Assembly (NCBI GenBank): GCA_047638975.1
Contig: JBLINB010000014.1
Coordinates: 1 to 36,939 of the forward strand
Source of the DNA: JAPKEZ01 sp047638975
Lineage (GTDB): Bacteria > Planctomycetota > UBA1135
Direction: 5' to 3'
DNA length: 36,939 nucleotides
The translations under genes were made by a program, and so were the position numbers. This document shows positions 7,974 to 15,405 of this stretch, in pieces. Each line of letters starts with the position of its first letter. Position 1 is the first letter of the stretch. The notes beneath the pieces are model-generated. The model saw only the letters and a list, made by a program, of their open reading frames with translations, was not told where the DNA came from and ran no database searches.

Positions 7974-8708
7974 CTAAAATTCTTCTGGTGGAGCTGCAGC
8001 CAAGATGCGGTCTTGCATTTCGCGGACGGCTTGGTCGAGGCCGACATAAATCGCGCGTGCAATAATCGCATAACCAATATTGAGCTCTTCGAGATGAGGG
8101 ATCTGAGCGACGGCCATTACATTATCGTAATCCAAGCCGTGTCCAGCGTTAACGCGTAGCCCCAGTTCGTGTGCGTAAACCGCGGAAGTCTCTAGGCGCT
8201 TGAGTTCGTTTGCGCGATTGGCTCCGGCAGCATTTGCATATTGTCCGGTGTGCAGTTCGATAAAGGTTGCCCCAGCTTGCGCCGCCGCCTCGATCGAATT
8301 CGGTTCAGGGTTGACAAACAGGCAGACATCAATACCAAGCTTTTGCAAGGCGTCAATATCTTGCGCAAAACTGTCGGGCATATTCGACAAATCTAGGCCA
8401 CCCTCGGTTGTTAGTTCTTGGCGACTTTCTGGCACCAAGCAAACCTGATCAGGGAGGATTTCTCGTGCAATGGCGAGCATCTCGGGCGTGTAAGCTATTT
8501 CAAGATTGAACAGTGACTTTACCATTTCGCGTAGCAAACGCACATCGCGATCTTGGATGTGGCGGCGATCTTCACGCAAATGAGCAGTAATGCCGTTGGC
8601 TCCGGCAAGTTCGCATAGCCCGGCGGCAAATACCGGATCGGGCTGTGAATCACGGCGCGCTTGTCGAACAGTTGCGACATGATCAATGTTAACGTGTAGT
8701 CTAGGCAT
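7974..8708 (-). CDS. pdxJ: Pyridoxine 5'-phosphate synthase PdxJ
   Basis: Last step of DXP-dependent vitamin B6 synthesis: condenses 1-deoxyxylulose 5-phosphate with 3-amino-2-oxopropyl phosphate to pyridoxine 5'-phosphate. The 244-residue length is normal for the family. Landmarks are LHVNIDHVATVRQARR at the N-terminus, GITAHLREDRRHIQDRDV, a central LTTEGGLD carrying the catalytic Glu, and NAGHGLDYDNV with the catalytic His. All key residues appear present. The ATG at 8708 follows AAGGGCG, a passable ribosome-binding site. A TAGAAT lies 9 bases upstream, so both leaderless and SD-led starts are possible. It is divergent from rsmD across only 23 bases and is followed by the glycosyltransferase. 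Confidence 0.97.
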   Translation of the reverse strand: MPRLHVNIDHVATVRQARRDSQPDPVFAAGLCELAGANGITAHLREDRRHIQDRDVRLLREMVKSLFNLEIAYTPEMLAIAREILPDQVCLVPESRQELTTEGGLDLSNMPDSFAQDIDALQKLGIDVCLFVNPEPNSIEAAAQAGATFIELHTGQYANAAGANRANELKRLETSAVYAHELGLRVNAGHGLDYDNVMAVAQIPHLEELNIGYAIIARAIYVGLDQAVREMQDRILAAAPPEEF

Positions 8709-8731
8709 GGCGCCCTTATTCTATACTAGCC

Positions 8732-9316
8732 ATGCTACGAATAACCGCCGGAGAACACCGAGGACGAAAATTAAAAGTACCTAATGTCGCTGCCACGCGT
8801 CCACTTGTTGAGCGTGCGCGCGAGGGGGTATTTAATCACATCAGCAAAATCATTGAAGGCGCAATCGTCTGGGATGTTTATGCTGGTTCTGGCATTCTCG
8901 GTCTCGAATCCCTATCGCGTGGCGCTGCACAAGTCGTCGCTGTTGAATATAACCGCAGGGCGGTGCAGCAAATAAATGAAAATGCGGCACTGATTGATTA
9001 CGCGGCACGCATGCGTGTGCTAAAAATAGATGCCTACCTGCTGCCGGGTTTGGCGGCGTCCGAAGCCGCCCCTGATATTGTGTTCTTTGACCCACCGTAT
9101 GCCGATTTTCGCGTTGGCGGACTCAAGCGTATGAAAGTCTGGAAACTATTCATCGATTTAATCGAAGTGATGGCGCCGGGCGGCTGTGCGATTGTGCATA
9201 CTCCGCGTGGGCTACTACTTGATAACGAGTTAGGGCAACTACCTGGCATTGAGCGCCGCGATTACGGCACCGCATCTTTATATTGGTGGCATAAGCCGGC
9301 TGCGGCTACCGAATAA
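8732..9316 (+). CDS. rsmD: 16S rRNA (guanine(966)-N2)-methyltransferase RsmD
   Basis: SAM-dependent methylation of G966 in 16S rRNA. The protein has 194 residues. It shows the RsmD opening RITAGEHRGRKLKVP and TRPLVERAREGVFN, the SAM-binding motif I VWDVYAGSGILGLE (about 46-59), VVAVE for motif II, and the catalytic DPPY motif (FFDPPYADF). Length and motif order are normal. The start is the only ATG before the conserved RITAGE. It is first in a six-gene plus-strand unit; nagA starts one base after its stop. A TATACT lies 4 bases before the ATG and TATTCT 9 bases before, within the 23 bases shared with pdxJ. Confidence 0.96.
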   Translation: MLRITAGEHRGRKLKVPNVAATRPLVERAREGVFNHISKIIEGAIVWDVYAGSGILGLESLSRGAAQVVAVEYNRRAVQQINENAALIDYAARMRVLKIDAYLLPGLAASEAAPDIVFFDPPYADFRVGGLKRMKVWKLFIDLIEVMAPGGCAIVHTPRGLLLDNELGQLPGIERRDYGTASLYWWHKPAAATE

Positions 9317-9317
9317 A

Positions 9318-10457
9318 ATGAAAAAAGGCATTCAAGCTAAGCTTTATGACGGCAAACAGTTTTGCGCTGGTTGGTTAACCTACGATAAAGGCGTCATCGA
9401 GAAAGTCTCCTTTCGCAAGCCTAGCGCTAAACGCGCGGCGACTTTGCACGACTTGCAAGATCGGTGCTTTATACCTGGCTTTGTCGACACATTACTACAC
9501 GGTTATGCCGGCGTTGATTGCGGCGAAGGCACTGCGGCACGCTTGCACAAAATGACACAGGTCTTGGCGCAAACGGGCGTGACCACAGCTTTAGCTGGGT
9601 TCTATCCCATGCCTAATGACGATCTGCAGCGCGCGGCCGGTAATTGGGATAAGTGGTCCAAGTTGCATGGCAAGCGCACTCACATCGCGGGATGGCACGT
9701 TGAAGGGCCATTTATCGCGCGCGAGATGTCCGGCGCATTGCCGAAATCCGCAATTCGTAAAGCTAGCCCTAAATCTGCTCAAGAGTTTATCGATGCTTGT
9801 GGCGGATGGCTGCAAATGACCACTTTGGCCCCCGAAATAGATGGGGTTCTTGAAGCGTGCGAAATCTTGCGCGCCAACCAGGTGATGCCGTCAATCGGGC
9901 ACAGCTCAGCGACTGCCCTTGATTGCGCAGCTGTAAAAGCAAATGGCAAGTTAGCGGCTACGCATTTAGGCAATCGCATGACTTCATTGACGGCTCGCGA
10001 AATGGGCCCGATCGGCTTTGCGATGGACGGCGGCATTGACTATGTCGCGGTTATCCCTGATATGGTGCACGTAGCCGCCGAGACATTATCTCTATGGGCG
10101 GGCACCACTAAGTTGCGCTCTAGGCTAATGGCTTGTTCTGATAACTTATCACATGCCGGCACCCGCGCGAAAAACTTTAAGTCTGGCGGTAAATCACTGT
10201 CACGTAGTGGATCGGTGGCAATCGATCGCCGCGGCAACCTCGGTGGCACTCTCGATTCCTTACCCGAATTACTGTTGCGCGCGCATCGTGATGGCGTCCT
10301 TAGTTTCAAGCAAGTGGTAAGCATGGGCTGCGAGGTGGCGGGCGACATGTTGGGCGATTGCGGTCGCTTAAAAGAAGGACGGCGCGCTGATTTCGTTGAA
10401 TACATTGAGTCTGAAAATAAAATTGGACAGGTATGGGTGAAGGGACGCAAGATATAA
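9318..10457 (+). CDS. nagA: N-acetylglucosamine-6-phosphate deacetylase-like amidohydrolase
   Basis: Predicted deacetylation of GlcNAc-6-P to GlcN-6-P, feeding amino-sugar recycling. The ATG at 9318, one base after the rsmD stop, gives 379 residues with the usual NagA N-terminus. Upstream in-frame codons fall inside rsmD. TIM-barrel landmarks are CFIPGFVDTLLHGYAGVD (about 50-67), HVEGPFIAREMSGALPKSAI with metal-ligand E129, PSIGHSSA with H195, ATHLGNRM with H216, and ACSDNLSHAG with the catalytic-type D275. Several positions are divergent: the amidohydrolase HxH becomes LLH, as can happen in NagA, and the GAH usual after the EGPF motif reads GAL. It overlaps the SprT-like gene by 25 bases. 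NagA is likely but a different N-acyl sugar substrate is possible. Confidence 0.85.
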   Translation: MKKGIQAKLYDGKQFCAGWLTYDKGVIEKVSFRKPSAKRAATLHDLQDRCFIPGFVDTLLHGYAGVDCGEGTAARLHKMTQVLAQTGVTTALAGFYPMPNDDLQRAAGNWDKWSKLHGKRTHIAGWHVEGPFIAREMSGALPKSAIRKASPKSAQEFIDACGGWLQMTTLAPEIDGVLEACEILRANQVMPSIGHSSATALDCAAVKANGKLAATHLGNRMTSLTAREMGPIGFAMDGGIDYVAVIPDMVHVAAETLSLWAGTTKLRSRLMACSDNLSHAGTRAKNFKSGGKSLSRSGSVAIDRRGNLGGTLDSLPELLLRAHRDGVLSFKQVVSMGCEVAGDMLGDCGRLKEGRRADFVEYIESENKIGQVWVKGRKI

Positions 10458-10888
10458 GCGTCGAGCAGCTAAAGCTAAAATATAGCTGCGAGGTGCTGTT
10501 GGCGATGGCCGCCGAGTGCATTACTTTTTGGCAGGCGGATGGCGAGTTGCCGCAGCTGAAGATAGTCTGGAATACCCGGCTTCGCACTAGTGCCGGACGG
10601 GCGCTATTGCGTGAACAGGTGGTCGAACTAAATCCACGGCTGCTGTCTAAAAATGAGCAAGATATTCGCGCTGTATTGGTGCATGAATTGGCGCATCTGT
10701 TGGCGGTGGCGCGCTACGGCCAGGTTAAAGCGCATGGACGCGAGTGGCAGCAGCTAATGATTGAGGCTGGCGCTGACCCCAAGGTTTGCCATAGCATGGA
10801 TGCTAGCGCGTTTTATCACCGCCGTAAGCGCTCAGCTTTAAGTGGAAATAGATTTTTAAGGCGTTTTTTAGAAAGGCTGATAAAATAG
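10433..10888 (+). CDS. SprT-like zinc metallopeptidase-fold protein
   Basis: Small 151-residue protein of the SprT-like family (a bacterial relative of the SPRTN/Spartan protease core). It carries the zinc motif HELAHLLA (HExxH) followed about 15 residues later by KAHGREWQQLM, whose His is the probable third ligand, then AGADPKVCHSM, the usual family ending. N-terminal residues NTRLRTSAGRALL match the beta region before the zinc helix. The ATG at 10433 lies inside nagA (25-base overlap), implying translational coupling. The C-terminal zinc ribbon of some SprT proteins is absent; the tail is basic instead. Protease activity on bacterial substrates is not established for this family. Confidence 0.88.
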   Translation: MGEGTQDISVEQLKLKYSCEVLLAMAAECITFWQADGELPQLKIVWNTRLRTSAGRALLREQVVELNPRLLSKNEQDIRAVLVHELAHLLAVARYGQVKAHGREWQQLMIEAGADPKVCHSMDASAFYHRRKRSALSGNRFLRRFLERLIK

Positions 10889-10892
10889 GTGC

Positions 10893-11900
10893 GTGAGTCA
10901 ATCTTCCGCACCGCAACAACCCCTCTTATTTAAACGCATCCTTGTCGAAAAGGTATGGGGAGGCCAGAGCTTGGTTAAGTCATTGGGCATAGAATTGCCG
11001 TTTGACGGTCCACTGGGCGAAACCTGGGAGTTAAGCGACTACCCTGGCAAAGAAACGCAAATTGTAACGGGCGATTATGCCGGTAAGACGATGCGCGATT
11101 TGATGAACGATCACGGCGCCGAGGTACTGGGGCAGTCACGCCCATCAGATGACGGACGCTTTCCGCTGTTGGTTAAGTTTCTTGATGCCGGAGATAATTT
11201 ATCCGTGCAAGTGCACCCGCCAAATGGAGAAAAATCTCCGACGGGTATTGGTAAAACCGAGGCTTGGTATGTCTTAGACAGCGCTGATGGCGCAAGTTTA
11301 GTTTGCGGAATACAGCCTGGCACCGATCCTGGCCAATTCGCTATCGATGCGCCTACTTCTAAGGTGCGCGATTACTTGGTTGAGCAGCAAGTCTCTGCGG
11401 GCGATTGTGTTTATATACCAGCTGGGCAGACGCATGCTATTTGTGCCGGCACCGTGCTGTGCGAAATACAGCAAACGTCAGATGTCACTTATCGACTTTA
11501 CGATTGGGAGCGTCTTGGCTTAGACGGCAAGCCACGCGAAACGCATTTGCACGAGTCACTAGATTCTATCGATTACGATTTATCGCCATCGCATCCAGAG
11601 CGTCGCGAATTGTCGTCGCCGGTTTACGATAATGAATGCGCACCATTGTGCGGCGGCGAATACTTTACGATGCATTTACATCGCCACGGCGAGTATGGCG
11701 GGGTTGTTGCAAAGAAAAACAAGGCAATCATTTTGGTGGTTGTTGCAGGTGCCGGCGAGGTCGTATCTATTGATGGCCAATTCGAAACCATCAATGTTAA
11801 GTATGGCGATACGTTACTCATCCCGGCTTATATTAAAGGCGTACAAGTAAATTCTACTAGCGAAGAAAATTTCGACTTCATTCGCGCTACAGCAAGTTAA
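10893..11900 (+). CDS. manA: Mannose-6-phosphate isomerase, class I
   Basis: Zinc enzyme interconverting mannose-6-P and fructose-6-P, supplying GDP-mannose or feeding glycolysis. It has 335 residues, the short bacterial type. The start is GTG at 10893, four bases after the preceding stop, with AGG just upstream. Zinc ligands by comparison with the cupin core: Q106 and H108 in VQVHPP, E123 in GKTEAWYVL, H181 in PAGQTHAI. The N-terminus KRILVEKVWGGQSL and the YRLYDW element are typical. It sits with nagA in the same unit, so the pair may support use of amino sugars and mannose, or precursor supply for the glycosyltransferase nearby (inference). Confidence 0.94.
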   Translation: MSQSSAPQQPLLFKRILVEKVWGGQSLVKSLGIELPFDGPLGETWELSDYPGKETQIVTGDYAGKTMRDLMNDHGAEVLGQSRPSDDGRFPLLVKFLDAGDNLSVQVHPPNGEKSPTGIGKTEAWYVLDSADGASLVCGIQPGTDPGQFAIDAPTSKVRDYLVEQQVSAGDCVYIPAGQTHAICAGTVLCEIQQTSDVTYRLYDWERLGLDGKPRETHLHESLDSIDYDLSPSHPERRELSSPVYDNECAPLCGGEYFTMHLHRHGEYGGVVAKKNKAIILVVVAGAGEVVSIDGQFETINVKYGDTLLIPAYIKGVQVNSTSEENFDFIRATAS

Positions 11901-11903
11901 GTT

Positions 11904-12794
11904 ATGGGAATACAACGCAAGAAATCATCACGTAAGCCAGCTGCCGGTGCAGGGCGCGGTAAAACGGTGCGCACTAAACGCCAAAAGCGCGTGGCTTCGG
12001 CAATTATTGATTCGACGTCAAGTGCCCGTCAAGGCGTGAAGTCCGAAACGAATAGCGCTGTCGGTACGCGCCTGAATAAATGGTTGGCCGAGCAGGGCGT
12101 TGACTCACGACGCAAATGTGATGAAAAAATATTTGGCGGTGAGGTCTCTGTCAATGGCAGCATTGTCGATGAACCAGGATATCGCGTGCAAGACGGAGAC
12201 GATATCAGAGTCGACGGTGTAAAGATCGCCACCGAGCGCCGTTTGTATTACTTGTTTTACAAACCTAAAGGTGTGTTGTGTACCAACGATCCACGCGAAA
12301 CGGCTACCCGAGTTTGTGATTTAGTAGACTCAATGGTTCCGAGTCGTGTGCACACGGTAGGTCGACTTGATAAAGAATCCGAAGGCTTGTTGCTATTAAC
12401 GAACGATGGTGACTTTTCGCAAATCATTACCCATCCTTCATATGGCATTCGCAAAACATATGTTTGTTATATTAATCACGCCGTTACTTTTGCTGATATT
12501 GAAAGGGCGCGCGAGGGAGCATATATTGACGGCGTTAAAGTTGTCCCAGAATCATTACGCTTGATGCGTTCAAGTAAAAAAGCGGCCACCATAGAAGTTA
12601 CAATTAGCGAAGGACGTAACCGCGAAGTACGCCGCGTATTGGCGCGTTTTGATATGCGCGTAAAACGCTTAAAGCGTGTGCGTATCGGCAAGCTAGGCAT
12701 TGCAAAGCTAAAGCGTGGCGCGATCCGCCCTTTGACTAAGAAAGAGCGCGACGAATTGGTTGCGATGGCGCGTAATGTTTCAATAGATGCTTAG
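11904..12794 (+). CDS. RsuA/RluB/E/F-family pseudouridine synthase
   Basis: Isomerises a specific uridine in rRNA (large subunit if RluB, small subunit if RsuA). It has 296 residues: a Lys/Arg-rich, probably disordered RNA-binding tail (1-50), an S4 RNA-binding domain about 54-104 (RLNKWLAEQG, VSVNG), then the catalytic domain. YYLFYKPKGVLCT precedes the signature TVGRLDKESEGLLLLTNDG, with catalytic Asp156. GRNREVRRVLARF near the end is the conserved C-terminal motif. The layout fits RluB best, but site specificity cannot be read from sequence. It starts four bases after manA and overlaps the HD gene by 8 bases (ATGCTTAG). Confidence 0.93.
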   Translation: MGIQRKKSSRKPAAGAGRGKTVRTKRQKRVASAIIDSTSSARQGVKSETNSAVGTRLNKWLAEQGVDSRRKCDEKIFGGEVSVNGSIVDEPGYRVQDGDDIRVDGVKIATERRLYYLFYKPKGVLCTNDPRETATRVCDLVDSMVPSRVHTVGRLDKESEGLLLLTNDGDFSQIITHPSYGIRKTYVCYINHAVTFADIERAREGAYIDGVKVVPESLRLMRSSKKAATIEVTISEGRNREVRRVLARFDMRVKRLKRVRIGKLGIAKLKRGAIRPLTKKERDELVAMARNVSIDA

Positions 12795-14217
12795 ATACGA
12801 AACGATTATCCGTGATCCTGTTCATGGCGACATCCCTTTGACCAAAGAAGAGATGTCGATTATTGATACCGAAGAGATGCAGCGCTTGCGCAATGTGCGT
12901 CAACTGGGTGCTAGTTATTTAATTTACCCTGGCGCGCAGCACTCACGCTTTGAGCATTCGATCGGCACGGCGCACTTAGCGAGCCGCATGATTGGGGCGA
13001 TTAATTTTGAGCGTGACCGTCGTAGTGATTGCCGCCTTGATGGCTTCGACCAACATGGCGAGCGAGTGGTGCGTTTAGCAGCATTGGTGCACGATGCAAC
13101 ACACCTGCCTTTTGGTCACAACATCGAAGACCAAACCGGGTTGTTGCCACGTCACGACATTCCTGAAAGGTTTGCGAATATGTTGTCGGACAAAACATCT
13201 TTGGGACGTGCGTTAGAGCGCACCGGTGTCAAAGAAGAAGTGCTGTCCATTTTGGCGCCATCCTTAGTACCTGAGAACAAACGTGTACCACGTTACTGGA
13301 AAGATTTAGTTAGCGGCACCATCGACGCAGACAACTTAGATTACTTAGCGCGCGATGCCATGTTCACTGGTTTAAAACTAGGATATGACGAGCGTGTGTT
13401 TAGTGTCTTCAGAGTAGACCGTCCTACTCAACAATTGTTCGTCGATCTTGGGCGTAGCGGTTATTTAAAAGAAGCGGTACTCAGCGAGATCATTCGTTGC
13501 CTTGAAGCGCGCTTCTATTTTTCCGAACGCGTTTACTATCATCATGCCAAAATCGCAGCGGGTTCTTTAGTTGCGAAGGCTGTTGAAATAGCTTTGCTAG
13601 AACAAGCGATAACATTCGAGCAGTTGCAAGCGTCAACTGATGCCGGGCTGTTTGATTTATTAGCTAACGCCACCGTGCAAGATCCTGAAAACCGCAAGTT
13701 ATTGGATTTGTATTTGCACGCACTTAAACGCCGTCAGCTACCTAAGCGTGCAGCCGTTTATCCGGTGTATGCCAACGTAGAATTGCAGCAGCAGTTGGTG
13801 GATAAATATTTTGGTGCAGGCTCTGCCGATTACCGGCGCAAGGTCGAAGCAAAAATGACTTCCGAGCTGCAGCGGTTAAGTGGTCGGTTAATTCCGTTTA
13901 TGCTTTATTGTCCATCCTCTAAAATGCAACTTAAGCAAGCAAAAATGATGGTGCACTGGCCGGGCGATGAAGGGCTATCGCAGTTGTCTGATCATGGCGA
14001 CAAGGTGCCGCGCTTGCTTGATTTAGAACAATCCTACGGACGCATGTGGAAATTCTACGTACACGTGCTCGGGGCCGACGAGCATGAAATGAAGTTAGCG
14101 CAGCAGATTTGCGCTCAGTTTTTCCCCGAGGCAAGCAATGTGCTTACGCGCGACGATAACTTTTCAAGCGCTAGTCCTAGCTCGGGCTTAGAAGCGGCAA
14201 ACGACATCCTAAAGTGA
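12787..14217 (+). CDS. HD-domain phosphohydrolase (dGTPase-like, COG1078 type)
   Basis: A 476-residue protein related to dNTP triphosphohydrolases and the YwfO-like HD family. Metal-site residues are H56 in RFEHSIG, H102-D103 in ALVHDATH, and the later Asp in GTIDADNLDYLARDA, a strongly conserved stretch in this group. The N-terminus IRDPVHGDIPL is also typical. Substrate is unknown; dNTPs or other phosphorylated nucleotides are the usual candidates. It is the last gene of the rsmD-led unit. Its final 103 bases overlap, in antisense, the end of the convergent aminotransferase gene. The last roughly 30 residues (rich in Ser, Asp, Asn) look low in constraint, whereas the partner's end still resembles its family. 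Confidence 0.9.
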   Translation: MLRYETIIRDPVHGDIPLTKEEMSIIDTEEMQRLRNVRQLGASYLIYPGAQHSRFEHSIGTAHLASRMIGAINFERDRRSDCRLDGFDQHGERVVRLAALVHDATHLPFGHNIEDQTGLLPRHDIPERFANMLSDKTSLGRALERTGVKEEVLSILAPSLVPENKRVPRYWKDLVSGTIDADNLDYLARDAMFTGLKLGYDERVFSVFRVDRPTQQLFVDLGRSGYLKEAVLSEIIRCLEARFYFSERVYYHHAKIAAGSLVAKAVEIALLEQAITFEQLQASTDAGLFDLLANATVQDPENRKLLDLYLHALKRRQLPKRAAVYPVYANVELQQQLVDKYFGAGSADYRRKVEAKMTSELQRLSGRLIPFMLYCPSSKMQLKQAKMMVHWPGDEGLSQLSDHGDKVPRLLDLEQSYGRMWKFYVHVLGADEHEMKLAQQICAQFFPEASNVLTRDDNFSSASPSSGLEAANDILK

Positions 14218-15347
14218 GTCGCTGAGCCGAAAGCGCTGCCGCTAATCGTTGCAATTTTATCGGCATCAAGTAATAGCGCACAGAAGTCGTCAGCGTTCTG
14301 AATGACCTTGCCGTCTTCATCTTTGCAGCCGATTAAGTTGCTGATGTCAACGAAGCAATAAAAGGCACCTTGCGGTTCAGGGCAACTAACGCCTTCGATA
14401 GCGCGAATGCCATCGGAAATGAGTTTGCTGCGCTTCTCGAATTCGAGACGCATGGCTTCACAATCTGTAGCGCCGTGTTTCAGTCCAGCAATCGAGGCGT
14501 GTTGCGAAATAGCATTTGGCGAGCCTGTGAGTTGCGATTGAATACGACCTACGAGTTCTACTAAATCAGCTGGGCCAGCCAAGTATCCCATTCGCCAGCC
14601 AGTCATTGCGTATGATTTGCTCATGCCGCCTATCCAGACACCAGTCTTTTGTAGTTCGGGCACCAACTTAAGTGGCGAGTGATGTTTGACGCCGTCATAA
14701 GTTAAGGAATAGTACATCTCATCGCTAATAACGCGCAGCTGTTTAGCCAGGCACCACTCGCCTAGCTGCCGCGAAAACTCTTCGGGGAATACAACACCAG
14801 TCGGATTTGACGGGGTGTTGATTAATATTGCAACAGTACGTTCATTGCAGGCACCTTCGAGCGCTTTCAAATCAGGAAGCATTGATGCGTCGCAGGCAAC
14901 CATTACCGGAATGCCGCCAGCGAGCTTGACCATTTCTGGGTATGAAGTCCAGCATGGGAAAGGTACGAGCACCTCATCGCCTTCGTTTAAGATGGCCATT
15001 AGCGCTTGCACGATAGCAATTTTGCCGCCATTGCTAACCACAATATTTTCGGCGGTGTAATTAAGCCCTATTTCGTTATTGACCAAGGCCGCTACTTCCT
15101 GGCGCAATTCGAGCAAGCCAACGGATGAGGTGTAGCGACCCTTGCCAGCCTTGATGGCTTCGATGGCAGCATCATTTACACATTGTGGGGGGCTAAAGTC
15201 GGGCTCGCCGGCGGTAAGATTTATAATATCTACCCCTTGGGCGATTAAGCCCTTAACCTTGCCCATCACCGATAAAGTGGCTGAGTCTTCGATCTGGCTC
15301 ATCTTCGTAGAAAAGACCCCCAATTTTGAATTATTCGCTGATGACAT
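14115..15347 (-). CDS. Class I PLP-dependent aminotransferase (aspartate aminotransferase-like)
   Basis: Fold type I aminotransferase, 410 residues. Motifs: EDSATLSVMGKV near the N-terminus, LTAGEPDFSPP, NTPSNPTG with N181, SDEMYY with D209 for the PLP ring nitrogen, and GMSKSYAMTGWRMGY with Schiff-base K244 and phosphate-binding R252. A C-terminal HFRMSFA carries the carboxylate-binding Arg. This set is typical of the Igamma aspartate/prephenate aminotransferase group. The ATG at 15347 is used; M16 (15302) is an alternative that removes a poorly conserved tail. It is divergent from the next gene across 58 bases. The 3' end overlaps the HD gene for 103 bases. Confidence 0.92.
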   Translation of the reverse strand: MSSANNSKLGVFSTKMSQIEDSATLSVMGKVKGLIAQGVDIINLTAGEPDFSPPQCVNDAAIEAIKAGKGRYTSSVGLLELRQEVAALVNNEIGLNYTAENIVVSNGGKIAIVQALMAILNEGDEVLVPFPCWTSYPEMVKLAGGIPVMVACDASMLPDLKALEGACNERTVAILINTPSNPTGVVFPEEFSRQLGEWCLAKQLRVISDEMYYSLTYDGVKHHSPLKLVPELQKTGVWIGGMSKSYAMTGWRMGYLAGPADLVELVGRIQSQLTGSPNAISQHASIAGLKHGATDCEAMRLEFEKRSKLISDGIRAIEGVSCPEPQGAFYCFVDISNLIGCKDEDGKVIQNADDFCALLLDADKIATISGSAFGSATHFRMSFAASKPELGLALEKLSSRVSTLLASGKN

Positions 15348-15391
15348 GCTTTGTACCCATTAGATGGATGAAAGTTTACCCTAACCTCGTC

Positions 15392-15397
15392 TAAAAA
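15392..15397 (+). promoter_or_regulatory. Weak -10-like element before the membrane-anchored protein gene
   Basis: TAAAAA ends 8 bases before the ATG at 15406. It fits the spacing seen at stronger sites, but the hexamer itself is poor. Confidence 0.2.
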
Positions 15398-15405
15398 CCC
15401 TGACA

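Noticed and set aside
8709..8731. Clean leaderless start for both rsmD and pdxJ
   Set aside because: In the 23-base divergent gap the hexamers lie 4 and 9 bases from the starts, outside the 5-8 base range seen elsewhere, and pdxJ has AAGGGCG; I left these out of the leaderless set.
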